Source: Diplocarpon mali
Taxonomy: Eukaryota > Ascomycota > Leotiomycetes > Helotiales > Drepanopezizaceae
DNA: 64,000 nucleotides
Direction of reading: 5' to 3'
Assembly (NCBI GenBank): GCA_024741835.1
Contig: JAENRP010000009.1
Span: forward strand, 1-64,000
A program made the position numbers and the translations under genes. This document shows positions 24,101-36,318 of the stretch, piece by piece. The notes beneath the pieces were generated by a model. The model was not told the origin of the DNA. It saw nothing but the letters and a program-made list of their open reading frames with translations, and did not search any database. Position 1 is the first letter of the stretch. Every line of letters begins with the position of its first letter.

Positions 24101-24520
24101 TCCTGGCCTAAGAGTCATTTCTATTAAATTCACTTATGATCCTAGCTTAGGAGTCATCTTTAAAGACACCTTGCAATCCACTTATAGTCCTGGCTTAAGA
24201 GTCATTTTTGCAAATTTTACTCGCAATCCTAACTTAAGAGTCTATCTATTCTCCTTATCCTTACTCAATTATATTAGGGCAGAGAGTGCACTTTCCTTAA
24301 AGGAACCTACTTATAGGTCCGGCTTAAGAGTCAATTTCTATAATATTACCTTTAAGATAACGTAAAGTCTATCTTTGATTTTAGCCTTAAAGATCACTTT
24401 ATAGTTATTATTTATAAACTATATAAATTGATTATTAAAAACTCTTATATAATTCAACTCTATATAAATCTTATAGCTAGATAAAAGATTAATACTTAAG
24501 CTAAGTATAAGGAGAATATT

Positions 24521-26230
24521 TTACAAAAGGAAAGAAACGCTAGCGACATTTATCTCTACTATACCTATTGAGTCTATATATAACCTTCTACTACTAACTT
24601 TAATAGAGCGCCTTTTTATTTTAGTAAGCGGGCCTTTAAATAGGTAGGGTTTATTAGTCATATATGCTATATAACTAATATCACTATACCAGTCGGATTT
24701 AAGGATCTTATAGAGATCGGCTTTTAAGATATAAGCATCTTTATTATAATTATCATCTAAATCATCGGAAGTAGATTTAAGTTCAAATGACCTACTATTA
24801 TTATTAGAGGTATTTGCTAAAGTTCTAGCTAAATAGCCTTTTCCTTTGCCTTTCCTTAATAATTGCGGCCTTTGGTAGGATAAAGGCAGTTTGCTTTTTA
24901 ACTTCTGCTTCAATTGCTTCTTAATATTAAAGCTAGCAACTATATTAATCAATTGCCTTCTAACTTTACAATTAGTAATATTATAAGCACTATTATAGAA
25001 GTAGTATCCCTAATAAGCTCAAGGGCTTGTCCCGCGCTCCTTCCTCTTCTTAGGCTTATCTTTGCCCTATAATATAGTATTTGCCGATTTAGAGTATCCT
25101 TTAAGGTCTTACTCGATAGTTCGAAGGAGGTCGATCTTCTTATAGATCTTAAGGTTAGGTTAGATAAGAAGAGATTGTTTTATAATAGCGAACTTAAGAG
25201 AGAGGCTATTAAGTAGGAAATTAAAAAGCTAAGTTTCCTTAAAAGTTATAGCTATTTTAGGATCTACGGCTCTTACTCTCCTCCTCACTTTACGTAGTAT
25301 AGACTAAGCAGAGTCTATATTTATATCTATATCCTTACTATCTTTATCTTTTCTATACTAAAATGAAGTGATCTACTATAGTAGATGCTAAGTGTTAAGG
25401 GCAGTTGTCCAAGAGTATTTTGCCTTTAAAGTATCCTATCTTATCTTCGCATCATTATGAATTCAAATAAAATCTTAGTCTTTATCGCTTAAACCTCTAT
25501 TGATCTTAAGCTTACATTTAGCTAAGGCTAGCTTATACTCCTTCTCCTTTTCCATATTTAAAATCTGCCTTTAGGATTCTTAGTTATTATCTACTAAAGC
25601 TCTTAGGCTAAGCTTATTTAATATATTTGGCAAATCCTTAGCAATTGTATTAGCTATTAAAGTAGAAGTAGACGAATCAGTAGAAGGAGTATAGGAGGCT
25701 ATTCTCGCATATTTAATAAGTGTCTTTTAAATCGCTATTTCGATGCCTTTGCTCTTGAAGTAAAGCTCTAAATCGTCGAACTATCATTGCTAGTTCTTTC
25801 GAGAGAGTTAGAGGTCTCTAGGCCTAGTATTTCAATCGGAATCGGAAGCTATTGCCGTTTCGAATAGAATTGCATTTAAAATCAAATAAATTAAATAGTT
25901 AAGGGCACTCCTCCTATCGAAAAGTCGAAATGATTAAATAGCAGGTATTATAAAAGTATTAAATAGGGAGGAAGTCCTCTTATCGAAAAGGGTTTTTAGA
26001 TTATAACACAGGGAATCATACCTCTTATAAAACACAGTAAAGCAAGGAATCACACCTCTTATAATACCAAAGGGGTTATAAAGCAAGGAATCACACCTCT
26101 TATAATACAGGTTGGCTAAATAGGGAATCATACCTCCTATTCGCCGATTGCTCGCCTCTTACTACAAGTCTTATTCAACTTCCTACTAATAGTTGCAGCG
26201 TAAGTACTTTTTAAAGGAAGTTAATAATCT
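24521..26230 (-). pseudogene. Copia A gag and protease region (decayed)
   Basis: From 26.2 kb down, the minus strand carries a gag remnant, then at about 25010-24960 a zinc-knuckle relic (YYFYNSAYNITNC, where CxxCxxxGHxxxxC is expected). The longest open piece (24521-24952) holds the protease: SDWYSDISYIAYMTNKPYLF (about 24700-24640), matching the usual D-S/T-G box context with mutated residues. Confidence 0.7.
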
Positions 26231-26258
26231 ATTATCAGTCTATTTAGGGCTTATAACC

Positions 26259-26453
26259 TATTGAGCTTAAGTGAGTCGGCGCAATAGGTAATAGAAACTT
26301 CTAAAGGTCGATGGTCGATATATTAGTAAGAGTTAAGGAAGGAAGGTTACCCCTTTCTTTCCTATAGCTATATACGTATTAATATCCTACTGACTAAGCA
26401 GTAGGGTCATATAATAATACATCAGAGTGATAGCTGTATCACCTATCTCAATA
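26259..26453 (-). repeat. Copia A 5' LTR
   Basis: Partner of 20464-20658. 5' in the minus-strand coding direction. Directly followed on the plus side by the duplication GATTC and the rest of Gypsy gag. Confidence 0.9.
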
Positions 26454-28315
26454 GATTCTAGCGTTAAGTTCTAAGCTATTATTAATGAAAAGGAGAACGC
26501 CACTATTGACTATATTACTAACTTTAAGCAAGCGCTAAAGGCTGAATATCCTACTAAGGTGGCTGACCATACTAAGAATAATATCTAATACGATATTAAG
26601 AACCTTGCCTAAAATCCTAATGAGTCACTTGCGGCATACTACTAGAGGACTACCCACTTACTTTATTATACATACGGTAAGGATGCTAGTCGATTGATAA
26701 CTAGTCTAGCACTTAGTTTAATTGAGCAGGTCGTCCTAGATAGTATTATCGCAGCTTTTATTAAAGGCATTTATAATAATAAGCTATGTATAGCTATACT
26801 CTTAAAGTCGGCTTTGTTAACTAGTGTACTATAGAAGGCCTTAGATGTTGTTAAGGATGCTTAGAATATACTAAATATAACCTATGAAATAGAGTAACGT
26901 TGGCAAGAGAGGCTTGAGATTGAACAACTGCGATAGCTATACTATAAGCAGTACGGCATATCAGCTTCTGCAGTTCTATCACTATTAAACGCAGGGAAGC
27001 CTATAGTCCTAGTCAATTAGAAGCTATCAGCTTACTCGCTAAGATCGACTCCTCCGGTTGAGCTATATAGAAATATACCCTCGCACCTTATAACTACTAA
27101 TTAGAGCGGTAGTCAGAACGGTAACTAAAACGGTCGTAGCGCTCTGTAGGAAACTAATAGTATATAAAACATCTAGCCGGCGAAGACTAACCCTAACTAG
27201 CGGGCTTATTAGAATACAAAGGCCTATGCTGTCCTGCCTTGTTCATAGTCGCTTTACCCTATTATTAATAGCTCTTAGATATATAACTCTAAGAAGGATG
27301 GTATCCTATGCGTATATTGTGGTGACTTCGGCCATAGGGCCACCGAGTGTACTGGTAGTAAGCTTACTGTATAGGAAAAGGCATACTTATAATAGGCCAT
27401 TTAAGGAGGCAATATCGGTTTATACCTTGCTAATATTACTAGTTCTGGCAAGTATAGCCAAAGTCCTATTGCAATATTTAAAGAAAGTAATAAGGAATTA
27501 TCCTTATTATCGTCAAGTTAGAGGAATGAAACTACTAGCAATTAAGTATCATTTGATAATTATATTAAGGCACTAGTATCTAATAGCTGTTCCCTAGGCG
27601 CTTTGTCTTTCGATTCGAAGATGGCCGGCTATCCTAAGAAGCGATTATGTATATCGATCAAGGAGTTAATGAATTCTAGTGATAATAAACTAATGCTAGC
27701 ACTAATAATTAAGCCTAATAAGTCTGCTAATAGAAAAGCTAGTAAGATTGCTAATAATAGCAGTACTACTAAAGCGGAAAAGGTAGCTTATAAAAAAGGG
27801 AAACGTATAGTCTATTACCTTAAAGAGATTGTTACTTGCGAAGGGATAGGCCTAATAAACTATTAAGAACTAGCAGATAGAATCAAAGTACCGCTAAGCC
27901 TAACCGAGTTCTTCTAGGTATCACCTAAAAGTAGTAAGGAGTTCTAACGCCTATTAACCTATAAGAACTATAAGTCGATAAAACTCAAGTTAAGTAAGTC
28001 GGTATACTTCTCTATTAAGGTGAAAGTTTCGAATGATGCCTGAAATGCATTAGGAACGGCTAAAGTTGTCCCCCTTCTATTAGCTGAAAAGAAGGCTTTT
28101 CAAATTGATTATTTTATTAAGATGCTAGGAAAGGACAGAAGCTAAGTAGAGGTAGCTTTATTAACCTACCTTACTTAGGTTAATTAGGGCTTTAATATAA
28201 ATGTCATATCTTATGCTCTAGTTAAGAAGTTGAAATTAAAGCCAATTCCGTTATTAAAGAGGGGCTTTAATAGCCTTACTATAAATACCGCAGATAGTGG
28301 CAAAGCTGAGCTTAT
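26454..28315 (+). pseudogene. Gypsy gag part 2, zinc knuckle and protease start (decayed)
   Basis: The gag frame resumes after Copia A (NATIDYITNFKQALKAEYPT, then LIEQVVLDSIIAAFIKGIYN). An intact CCHC knuckle, CVYCGDFGHRATEC, is at about 27310-27351. Protease-region sequence follows (NALGTAKVVPLLLAEKKAF near 28047, NVISYALVKKLKLKPI near 28200). The frame is cut at CTTAT (28311-28315) by Copia B and resumes at 36319. Confidence 0.8.
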
Positions 28316-28614
28316 TATAGTTTCTATACCGGTAATCGATATTCATATGAATATAGTTAAGTACTTATTATTAAAAAGAATCTATTATAATGTCTGTCTA
28401 TCTTTATATAACTGAGATAGTACCTTTATACCTATGAATGTCCTCCCTCCTATAGTCCCTCCTAGCCATATATAGATATCCTTCCGAGGTCCTCCGGCTG
28501 AATAGCTGTCCGAAATACATACGAAACCCCTTATATTACATATGGTACAGCTGTATAGGATGACCCTAGGAATGAGGGCAGCTTGCCTCTTGCATAGGAA
28601 TCTGCGTACTAATA
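28316..28614 (-). repeat. Copia B 3' LTR
   Basis: 299 bp, aligned without gaps to 36020-36318 with 24 differences, all transitions. 3' by the coding direction. Confidence 0.9.
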
Positions 28615-29227
28615 CTAGTAGTACTCTCTTTTGAAAAGACCTTTTCAACTCGCATAAGGAAGTATACAGAATAGGTGTATAAAGGAGGCAGATCGGTAGC
28701 AAATAATCAAATAATAATAAAAAATAAAATAGCAAAGACAAATAGCTTAATAGCAAAGGCAAGTGTAATAGGTAGTAAGGATAGTATATAAGAAATAGAA
28801 TAGCAAAGATAAAGGCAAATAGTAAAAAGGGAAAGGAAAGGTGTCTAAGTGATAGAAGTAATCTAAAGTCTTTATTTAAGCCTTATAGTAGTGCAATTAT
28901 AGTCCAGTTGCATTCTAGTAGGTTTGAGACTCTTTATTAAAGAGTCATCTAGAGTTGTAATCCACTATAGCTATAAATTATAATAATCTATAAAAGGGAA
29001 AAGAGGGGCCTTTGAGAAGGCATATATATTAAGCTTCCCTCCTCCTTTGATCTCTTAACTCTAACTCCCACTTCTTATAAGTAGGTCGATTCCCCCTTTT
29101 GCTTCTAAGTTGATTAACCCTTTAGTAGATCTTATCTCATATCAACTTATTACTAATATTATTATTATTAGTAAGTGCTCCGATTATTAGCTGACCCCCT
29201 TTAATATATATATTGCTAACTTAGATA

Positions 29228-30120
29228 GTGCTCAAATGCAATCCTAAGGACTTGCCTAAGGCCTTTCAGGTGCTATGCATACATTATATGCATATGATAT
29301 TAAGAAAGGAGGCTAGTAAGAATAATACTGGCCATATATGCGCATTTAATACTCTCACTTTTAAGAAGTATAACTATTGCATTGCGCAGTAGGCAAAGTG
29401 TATCCTAGTAGGTGCCCTTTAATATCCTTTTACTCTAATAACCTTTAATAGATGTCTATTCTAGATACCTATCTAGGCTTAGGATAAATACATTATCCTC
29501 TAGGATACTTAGGTTAGCGGCAATATTAAAGCGATCTAAGAGGCGGCCCGAATCCTATCTAAGGAGACTTAGATACAAATCTCTATAGTCCCAAAGACTC
29601 GGGATGCCCTTTAGCTGGCTTAGCTAAACGAAGCTCATGCTTTCTACTATAGTATCGACCTTGCAAATACCTAGTAAGCTATATATGCCCTTAAATCTAT
29701 TTAATATTAATAACTGATTATTTGCAAGATCTATTGCGCACTATCTAAGGCAGCAATGCTACCCTTGGGCGTCTTAAAACTTAAGGCGCTAAGGTGCTTG
29801 GCTCCCTCTAGCGTATAAAGGGACTATCCAGCTTGGCTAAGGGCCGCTCTTAGGCTCCCTCTAATAATATCTGCTACTAAAAAGGCAAAGGCAGATAAGT
29901 GCCTTCTAAGGGCTCTTTAAAGGGTAGGGATCTAGATCTTAATGATCTGGATAAGCCGAATCTAAAGGAGATCGCAACCGCTCTTGCTTAAGTGTAAGCT
30001 TAAGAGGAGCGGGCCAACTTGGCCGCTGCTTCAGGTGGTAAGGCTTCTAGGCCTTAGGGGTTTAGGGATCTATGCTTTAGAAATCCTAGTGCTTAGGATA
30101 GGTGCTTATTAGGGGTAGAA
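29228..30120 (+). pseudogene. Decayed extra reading frame, antisense to Copia B gag-pol
   Basis: On the plus strand a frame from at least 29228 to 29920 (231 codons) is interrupted only by TAA/TAG at places where CAA/CAG is one C-to-T change away. Readable parts include GHICAFNTLTFKKYNYCIAQ (29330s) and AMLPLGVLKLKALRCLAPSS (29755-29815). After 29920 a second frame continues similarly (DLNDLDKPNLKEIATALA, then EERANLAAASGGKASRP) to about 30120, suggesting a frameshift or lost intron. I recognise no domain. It lies between RNase H and the 3' LTR. It may be a captured gene or accessory retroelement protein. The alternative, a further insertion, lacks any visible ends. Confidence 0.45.
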
Positions 30121-30529
30121 TCGTTAATAGATCGTTGTCTTTAGCAATATAATAATTGCTGCTTTACTATAACCTCCTTCTTAAGTACTACTTAAGTGAT
30201 AAAAAAAATGCAAGTACGCGCAGGTAAGTAAGAAAAGATAAAAGAAGGTAGTAATAGCAAGTGTAGGAATATATCTCATAGTAAAAATAAAAAAATAAAA
30301 AAAATTGCCAATAGCTTGCAATTAAAAATATCGGATATTGTTAATCTAGGACCTTTTCAGGTCTGGTTATACCCTAATAGGCCTTTGTACCTATCCCTCC
30401 TTTTTAACAGTTATCAAATTAGTATCTACCAGTTGCTAAAGGGCCTGATTTAGATTGGCTTTTATTATAGCATTAGCGGGGTTGCTAGCGCCATTGATCT
30501 AATGTATCTCTATAAGCTCTCTGTTCTTG

Positions 30530-32000
30530 TATAATTATTATATAGCTATTATATCGATCATTAATCGCTTCTCCTTTGTAGTGCCCAATTTGATAATACA
30601 CTTATATAAGGAGAGGGAATCTGTATATATAATAGTAGGGAGGCAGGGTAGACTCAGCTTAGCTATTACTATATCGATCGTTATAGCTATAGAAACTAGC
30701 ATATCAATACCCGCCACTATAGCATATAGTTCAAAGGCTAGTACAGCTCTTGTCACTCTCTTATACTTCGTTGAGCTATAGTATAAAATATTGCCTTTTA
30801 AAGTAAACTGCGATTCTCCTTCCTCTTTAGTAGCTAGTATAATAATATAGCCGATCTGCGAGCTTAAATCCTTATTATTAGCAAAAGATCTATCGACAAA
30901 TGCAAATAGTTTAGCGTTCTATAAATTAATAGCAAGGTAGGTTAGGCCTCTTTCAGGGTTATTTTAAATCTATTTGAGTCGCTTATTTAGATTCTCTACA
31001 TCTTGAACTATCGGATCCTAGTATTGGACTACCGCTGACAAATCGAAGGAAGCTTTTAGCTAGTAGATCGTAGCTAAATAAGCTCCTCTTACTCTCTGCT
31101 TTAGGTATTATTACTTATAGCCCTCTTAAGAAGTGTCGACTAGTTCCAGCCTTTGGCCTTGGCCCTTTTGTCGTATATATACTATATCCCCTTCTTAGGA
31201 AATAATACACTTATTGAAAGCTAGTGATTCGGTGCTCGATAGGTATTATATTAGCTTTATAAGGAATCCTACCCTTTTGATCTTATCCTCCTCCTTTTTT
31301 AAGAAGTCTGCTTCTTTAAGTATTAAAGTATTATCTGTCTATATTCCTATTATACCGAAAAAGGGAGAAGTGCTTAAGGTTAATAATAGACAGGGGTTAT
31401 AAGTTGAGTTAGCCATACTAAGATTGCTGCAATAGTACTTATAGTAGGTGCTAAATTAGTAGTTTCCTAATTCGGGAATGCTATAGAGCGGCAGTACCAC
31501 TTTAAAGACCGTACCTATAGGAAACAGCTTAGCGATATCTCATAAGGGAAATACAAATATATCGTATAGTAGCTTTAAAGCTGCCTAAGTGTACGCTTAT
31601 ATAATATCCCGTAGGCTGAGAATGCCCTTCTTGCCCTATTCTTTAAAGTGTTCCTATATTAATGCCGAAAGTGATACTAAAAGGCGTTAGCTTATTCATT
31701 GGATAGTTGGGGATTAAGTGATTATGCCTTCCTCCTTCTTACTAGTATCGTTTCAGGCCTATACAACTAGGCGTGATTTCTCAAATAGGTGATCTATCTC
31801 CTTCCCTTTTATCTTATCAACTATCTTCAATTTAAAGATCCTCTTGCCTTTTATAGCAGGGTCATTTTTATTTATCAGCATAAATACCCTCCTATTCATT
31901 AGCCCTTAGTACTCCTTTAGGCGAGATTGCTAGAAAGGGCGCTTAGGAGTGGTAATCTTGCCTTCTACCTATAGCTTCTGCGACAGTTCCTGGTCCCTAT
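30530..32000 (-). pseudogene. Copia B reverse transcriptase and RNase H (decayed)
   Basis: Minus-strand pieces: GLMNRRVFMLINKNDPAIKG (about 31900), FEKSRLVV then TQSPTIQ (about 31780-31705), the start of a Copia RT. RNase H near 30538-30756 reads IIYTDSLSLYKCIIKLGTTK followed by EKRLMIDI, a well-kept fungal Copia signature. Broken by stops. Confidence 0.8.
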
Positions 32001-32479
32001 TCTCCTTCTCTATTAGGAATACCTCTAATTTGGCTACGTATAGTTTATCGTCTGCTTTAAAGGATATCTATATCTTAGCATTATAGTTGTTATCGATTCT
32101 AAGAAGGCCGGAAATAGGCTTAACAAAGGGAACCTCTACTCTTGGCGATTGCTTGCGGCTATTAAGTTGCGGCTCAACTAAGCGAGAGGGCTCTACTTCT
32201 TTATTAACGTTAGTTGCGTTCTACTCCCTTTCGGTAGTCGTTTGATCCTTAGGTTCAATTCCTTTAATTTCCTTTAGGCAGTTTTCTTTATTATCGATTT
32301 TAAATAGACGTACGCTTATCGATCTGAAGTACCTTATTCTACTACTAATATTAACTATATAGGTTTCGTTCTCCAAGCCTAGGAACTCGAATAGGCCTAT
32401 CCATCCTCCCTTCTCTTAATATACTAATACTAGGTCTTTCAGCCTTAAATCGTAGATATAAGTAGTTCCAGGGCTATTC

Positions 32480-33600
32480 CTTATGCTTAAAGCATCATTG
32501 ACCTTACGAGTAGCATATATCTTCCTAACTTCCTTTATAGCCTTCTTAATTATCGCTGCCCTCTATTCTACCGACGGATTTAGTAGATTTAGTTCAATTA
32601 GCCTTAGATATGCCCTAAAAACGAGTAAGGTAAGAATCATTCTATTAGGCCCTGCTATATTATTAACTACTTTAATAGCCATTTGCAGCCTTTTATCATC
32701 GCTTAATCAGGGGTGTTTAGCTATCATTATCTTAAAGGCATATCTTAAAGGGTGATAATACCGTTCGACCTTGCTAATAGAGTAGTGCGCCTCTATAGGA
32801 ACCAGTTTAAGAGTTATTCCTACAGATCTTAAAGAGCTTCTAAACTCTGCCGAGTTGAAGTTAGTGCTATAGTTATATACTATAAAATCAAGAGGTCTAA
32901 TATAGGTATCTAGCTAAGCTAATTTAAGGGCTTAAAATACTGCATCAGCCGAATGTGCTCCTATTCCCTTTTGTAAGAACCTTGCGGCTCTAAATCCTAT
33001 CGCTTTATCAACTATATAAAGGGCGTTCCTTCCACTGAACTAAGCAATATCGATATATATAGTATAATTGAAGTTGATATTATCTTATAGCTTGAATCGG
33101 AATCTATAAGGAGCGTTAGCGTAGAGTTGACAATATCGGCATATTTCCCTTACTCTTGCCATAATGCTAGAGTCAATGTTATAACTGGCCTAGTTCAAGA
33201 GGTATTCAAGGCGCTTTACTAAAGGATGTCCGAATCTTTTATACAGCCTTTGGATCTCTATTTCTATCAAGTGGCATATATTGATCGTACCCTCTAAAGT
33301 TATCAGAAGTTGCTCTATTATATTAAGTAAGAGCTATAGGTGCCTATGTTTTCTAACAATTAAGTGTTTCTCCTTGCTGATAATAAGCAAATTGCGCAGA
33401 TTGTCGTATTTAGCTCCTATTTTATCGAGTTATTACAAGCAGACCAAAAACGGTATATCTGCCTTTATAATTAAGAACTCTATAGGGCCTGCTGGTATTT
33501 GAACAGTTGTCTTGCTGATTGCATTTCGCGAACCTGCCCTAAAGGTAATTTTATGCTTTTCAGCGCCGAGTGGAGCTAGAACTGCGTCCTATATATTTTA
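32480..33600 (-). pseudogene. Copia B integrase (decayed)
   Basis: Minus-strand text shows the integrase zinc region RLYKRFGHPLVKRLEYLLN (about 33250-33195) and REICRYC, then IDIA.FSGRNALYIVDKAIG (about 33040-33000) and GITLKLVPIEAHYSISKVER (about 32820-32770), which match the core of fungal Copia integrases. Stops at Gln/Trp positions. Confidence 0.8.
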
Positions 33601-35667
33601 TAAGGCTTTAAATTAGTTGATTCCTCCTACATTTTTATTCAAAGTGCCTATATCAATTAGGAATCCTTAAAAGAACTGATCCGTCTACTAGGTTATAAAT
33701 ACCTTAAGGTCCGTTTATATAGGTTTATTAACCCTTATTATCAAAAGGTATTCAGCCTTCTGCTTTTCAAGCTGGTCAAGCACAGTTCTCAAGTCATACT
33801 CCTTCTTAAAAGCTAGGAATACTATAATAAAGTTGATATTACTATCCTTAGGGTCGCTAATTGCTTAGTCCTCCTCTTCCGAAGAGGTTTCCTATTTATC
33901 CTTATCAGTCCTATTGCCTTCTGAATATATTCTATTGTCTTCTTAAGTAAGGTATACCTTATATATTTTGTCCATTGGCTTATAGCCTTCGGCTTATCGG
34001 CTTGCCATATAGTAAGACTTTTAGGCGGCTCTTTCTTCTTCTAAGTGCTTGCTACTATAGCAGTCCTTTTTCTAATATATAATACACCTTATATAGCCTG
34101 GTTTTAGTTAGAAGGTTATTCCTCTCTTATTACCTTAGGCAAACTTCATCTTTCTATTCGAAAAGTGCGCTATAGATTGCCCTTGCTCCTCGGCCAAATG
34201 ATATCAGGGTCTATTAGTAGCTAAACTAGGGTACTAAGGTCTAGATAGTCCGTCCTAGGCAACTACTCCTGCGCAAGCCCGTAAGCTATCCAATAGAGCT
34301 AGGAATATTACTAATGGCTTAAAAAGTGCTATTTAGAATAGCTGATTCCTAGAAACACCTTATATAAGTCTATCTCTAATTGATCGATTGTTCTTTATAT
34401 TAGCATATAGGCCTAATTGCAAGTTTTGCAGCTCTTTAGTATAGTTCTTAAGTTGGGTCAGGATCGGTTTCCCCCTCTAGTAGTCCTCTTATTAGAATAG
34501 GTCAAATGTTAGCCGAAACCACCTCCCTAGGAATCTGCTACTTCTCTCTTCGGTCTTGTAATTGGCCCGAATGGCCTCTACTAGATCGGCAAACTTAAAG
34601 TTCTTATTTTACAGGTACTAATAGTAGTATATTAAGGCCGAGTCTTATAGCATAGATGGAAAGGCTCTATACTATATGCTCTAGTCTACCGAGGCTCTTT
34701 GGTACAAATCGGCAAATATATAAAGCTTCTTATTAAGGTGATCTTTCCCGCCTAAGTACTAAGTCTCCTTAGTATATATCTTACTCAAATTTATAAGGGT
34801 TTTAGCCTAATCTAAAGTCAAAGGTTCTATAATATACTAGGATAGTTGAGCGTTGCTCTAGTTAAGGTCTGAAAGCGCTCTTAAACCCCTCCCTATAGTA
34901 AAGGGTAGCAATAATCTATCTCTCAATTGGATCAGCAGCATTAGTATTAGATTCGGGATCTCTAGGTATTGCAAGACTGGAGTTCGTCCTAATCAGGGTT
35001 AATAAAGTATTCTTTTAAGGTTATACCGTTTGGTTGTTTATCTTAGAGTGTCTGCTTTATATAGGTTGTCTTATAAAGTATTATTATACTTAGGGTATCC
35101 TTGCTAAAGCGAGTCTTAGCGTAGTATCTCCTATTCAGCTATAGTAACCCTCTAAGCGGGTAGCTCGCTTATTCGCATAGATTCGGCAAATTCTAAAGCA
35201 GACCTTATTCCATATCTCGGAGATTATACTATAACCGAGTTCGGTACTTCTTAGGTCTATGACTCTAGCTAGTCTTCTAGCCACTCGTTTCTTTCTTAGT
35301 GTACTATATTAAAAAGTGCCTAGCCGATCGAAACGCCCTTCCTACGCTAAACGTATACTCTATAGTACTAAAGGTCGTCCCTTAGGCGTTATTAAACGTC
35401 CTTATCTAGCGATTTAAAGTCGCTAACTATCCAGTCTTAAAACTCCTCTTAGAAGTCCTTAGCAAGGTATAGCCCTCTCCTTTTGCTATCTTATAATATC
35501 TTTCGAAAGTTCTCTGCGTATTAATCTTTTAATCTAAGGGCCTCTTCGCTAGGTTGATCCTCCTAGGGTCTTATATCCCTTTCAGGGTCCCTTAATGTCT
35601 GGGGTTGCCTTGGATTAAGCGGCATTAATAGTCCCCCCTTAGTCATTTCCTAATATTGTCCAGACAT
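33600..35667 (-). pseudogene. Copia B gag and protease region (decayed)
   Basis: The frame begins with MSGQY at 35667 and includes LMPLNPRQPQTLRDPERDIR, then a long helical gag and protease-length stretch, all in one frame with integrase downstream. Over 50 stops, mostly at expected Gln or Trp. Confidence 0.7.
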
Positions 35668-36019
35668 TGCTCTACGCCCTAATAGGGTCCGAAAGAAGTC
35701 CGATGTAATCGTATTTTACGTATCGTTATGCTATTGTCTAGTTGTAGTTAGGATACCGATTACACTCCGGTTTTGCCCTAATTGTAATGCATAATAGAAC
35801 GCAAGTAGAAGAGGATAGTATCTACCTTTAAAGTAATAACTCTAGCTAGATTCGCATACCTTTCGCCTTTTCCCCTCTAGTGGTAACTAATATTACTTCA
35901 TACGTTTGGGTTAGTATTCAAGGTAAGCCGGAAATACAATCAAGTACTCCTTAAATCAAGAAAGAATTCTTCAGTTTAATAACCTTACTATTTGTAGTAA
36001 AGGTACTACCACTAATTAG

Positions 36020-36318
36020 TGTAGTTTCTATACTAGTAATCGATATTCATATAAATATAGTTGAGTACTTATTATTAAAAAGAATCTATTATAATATCTG
36101 TCTATCTCTATATAACCAAGATAGTACCTTTATACCTATGAATGTCCTCCCTTCTATAGTCCCTCCTAGCCGCATATGGATATCCTTCCAAGGTCCTCCG
36201 GCTGAATAGCCGTCCGAAATACATATGAAACCCCTCATATCGCATATGGTACAGCTGTGTAGGATGACCCCAGGAACGAGGGCAGCTTGCCTCTTGCATA
36301 GGAATCTGCGTACCAACA
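36020..36318 (-). repeat. Copia B 5' LTR
   Basis: Partner of 28316-28614. Begins TGTAG and ends CCAACA on the plus strand, so normal TG..CA ends are kept here. Followed by the CTTAT duplication. Confidence 0.9.

Larger units (their letters stand above)
20464..26453 (-). mobile_element. Copia retrotransposon A, nested in Gypsy gag
   Basis: 5990 bp with 195-bp LTRs at both ends and the target duplication GATTC (20459-20463, 26454-26458). LTR ends are TATTGAG..CTCAATA, which become a normal TGTTGAG..CTCAACA if RIP is reversed. On the minus strand, gag, protease, integrase, RT and RNase H follow in Copia order from 26.2 down to 20.9 kb. All frames are broken. It lies wholly inside the Gypsy gag, so it is younger than the Gypsy insertion. 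Confidence 0.93.
28316..36318 (-). mobile_element. Copia retrotransposon B, nested in Gypsy protease region
   Basis: 8003 bp with 299-bp LTRs and target duplication CTTAT (28311-28315, 36319-36323). The right LTR keeps TG..CA ends (TGTAG..CCAACA), while the left has TATAG..CTAATA. Gag starts near 35667 on the minus strand and a single gag-pol frame, broken by stops, can be followed to about 30530 in Copia order. At 8.0 kb it is longer than usual, because about 1.9 kb lies between RNase H and the 3' LTR and carries a reading frame on the other strand. Confidence 0.92.
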
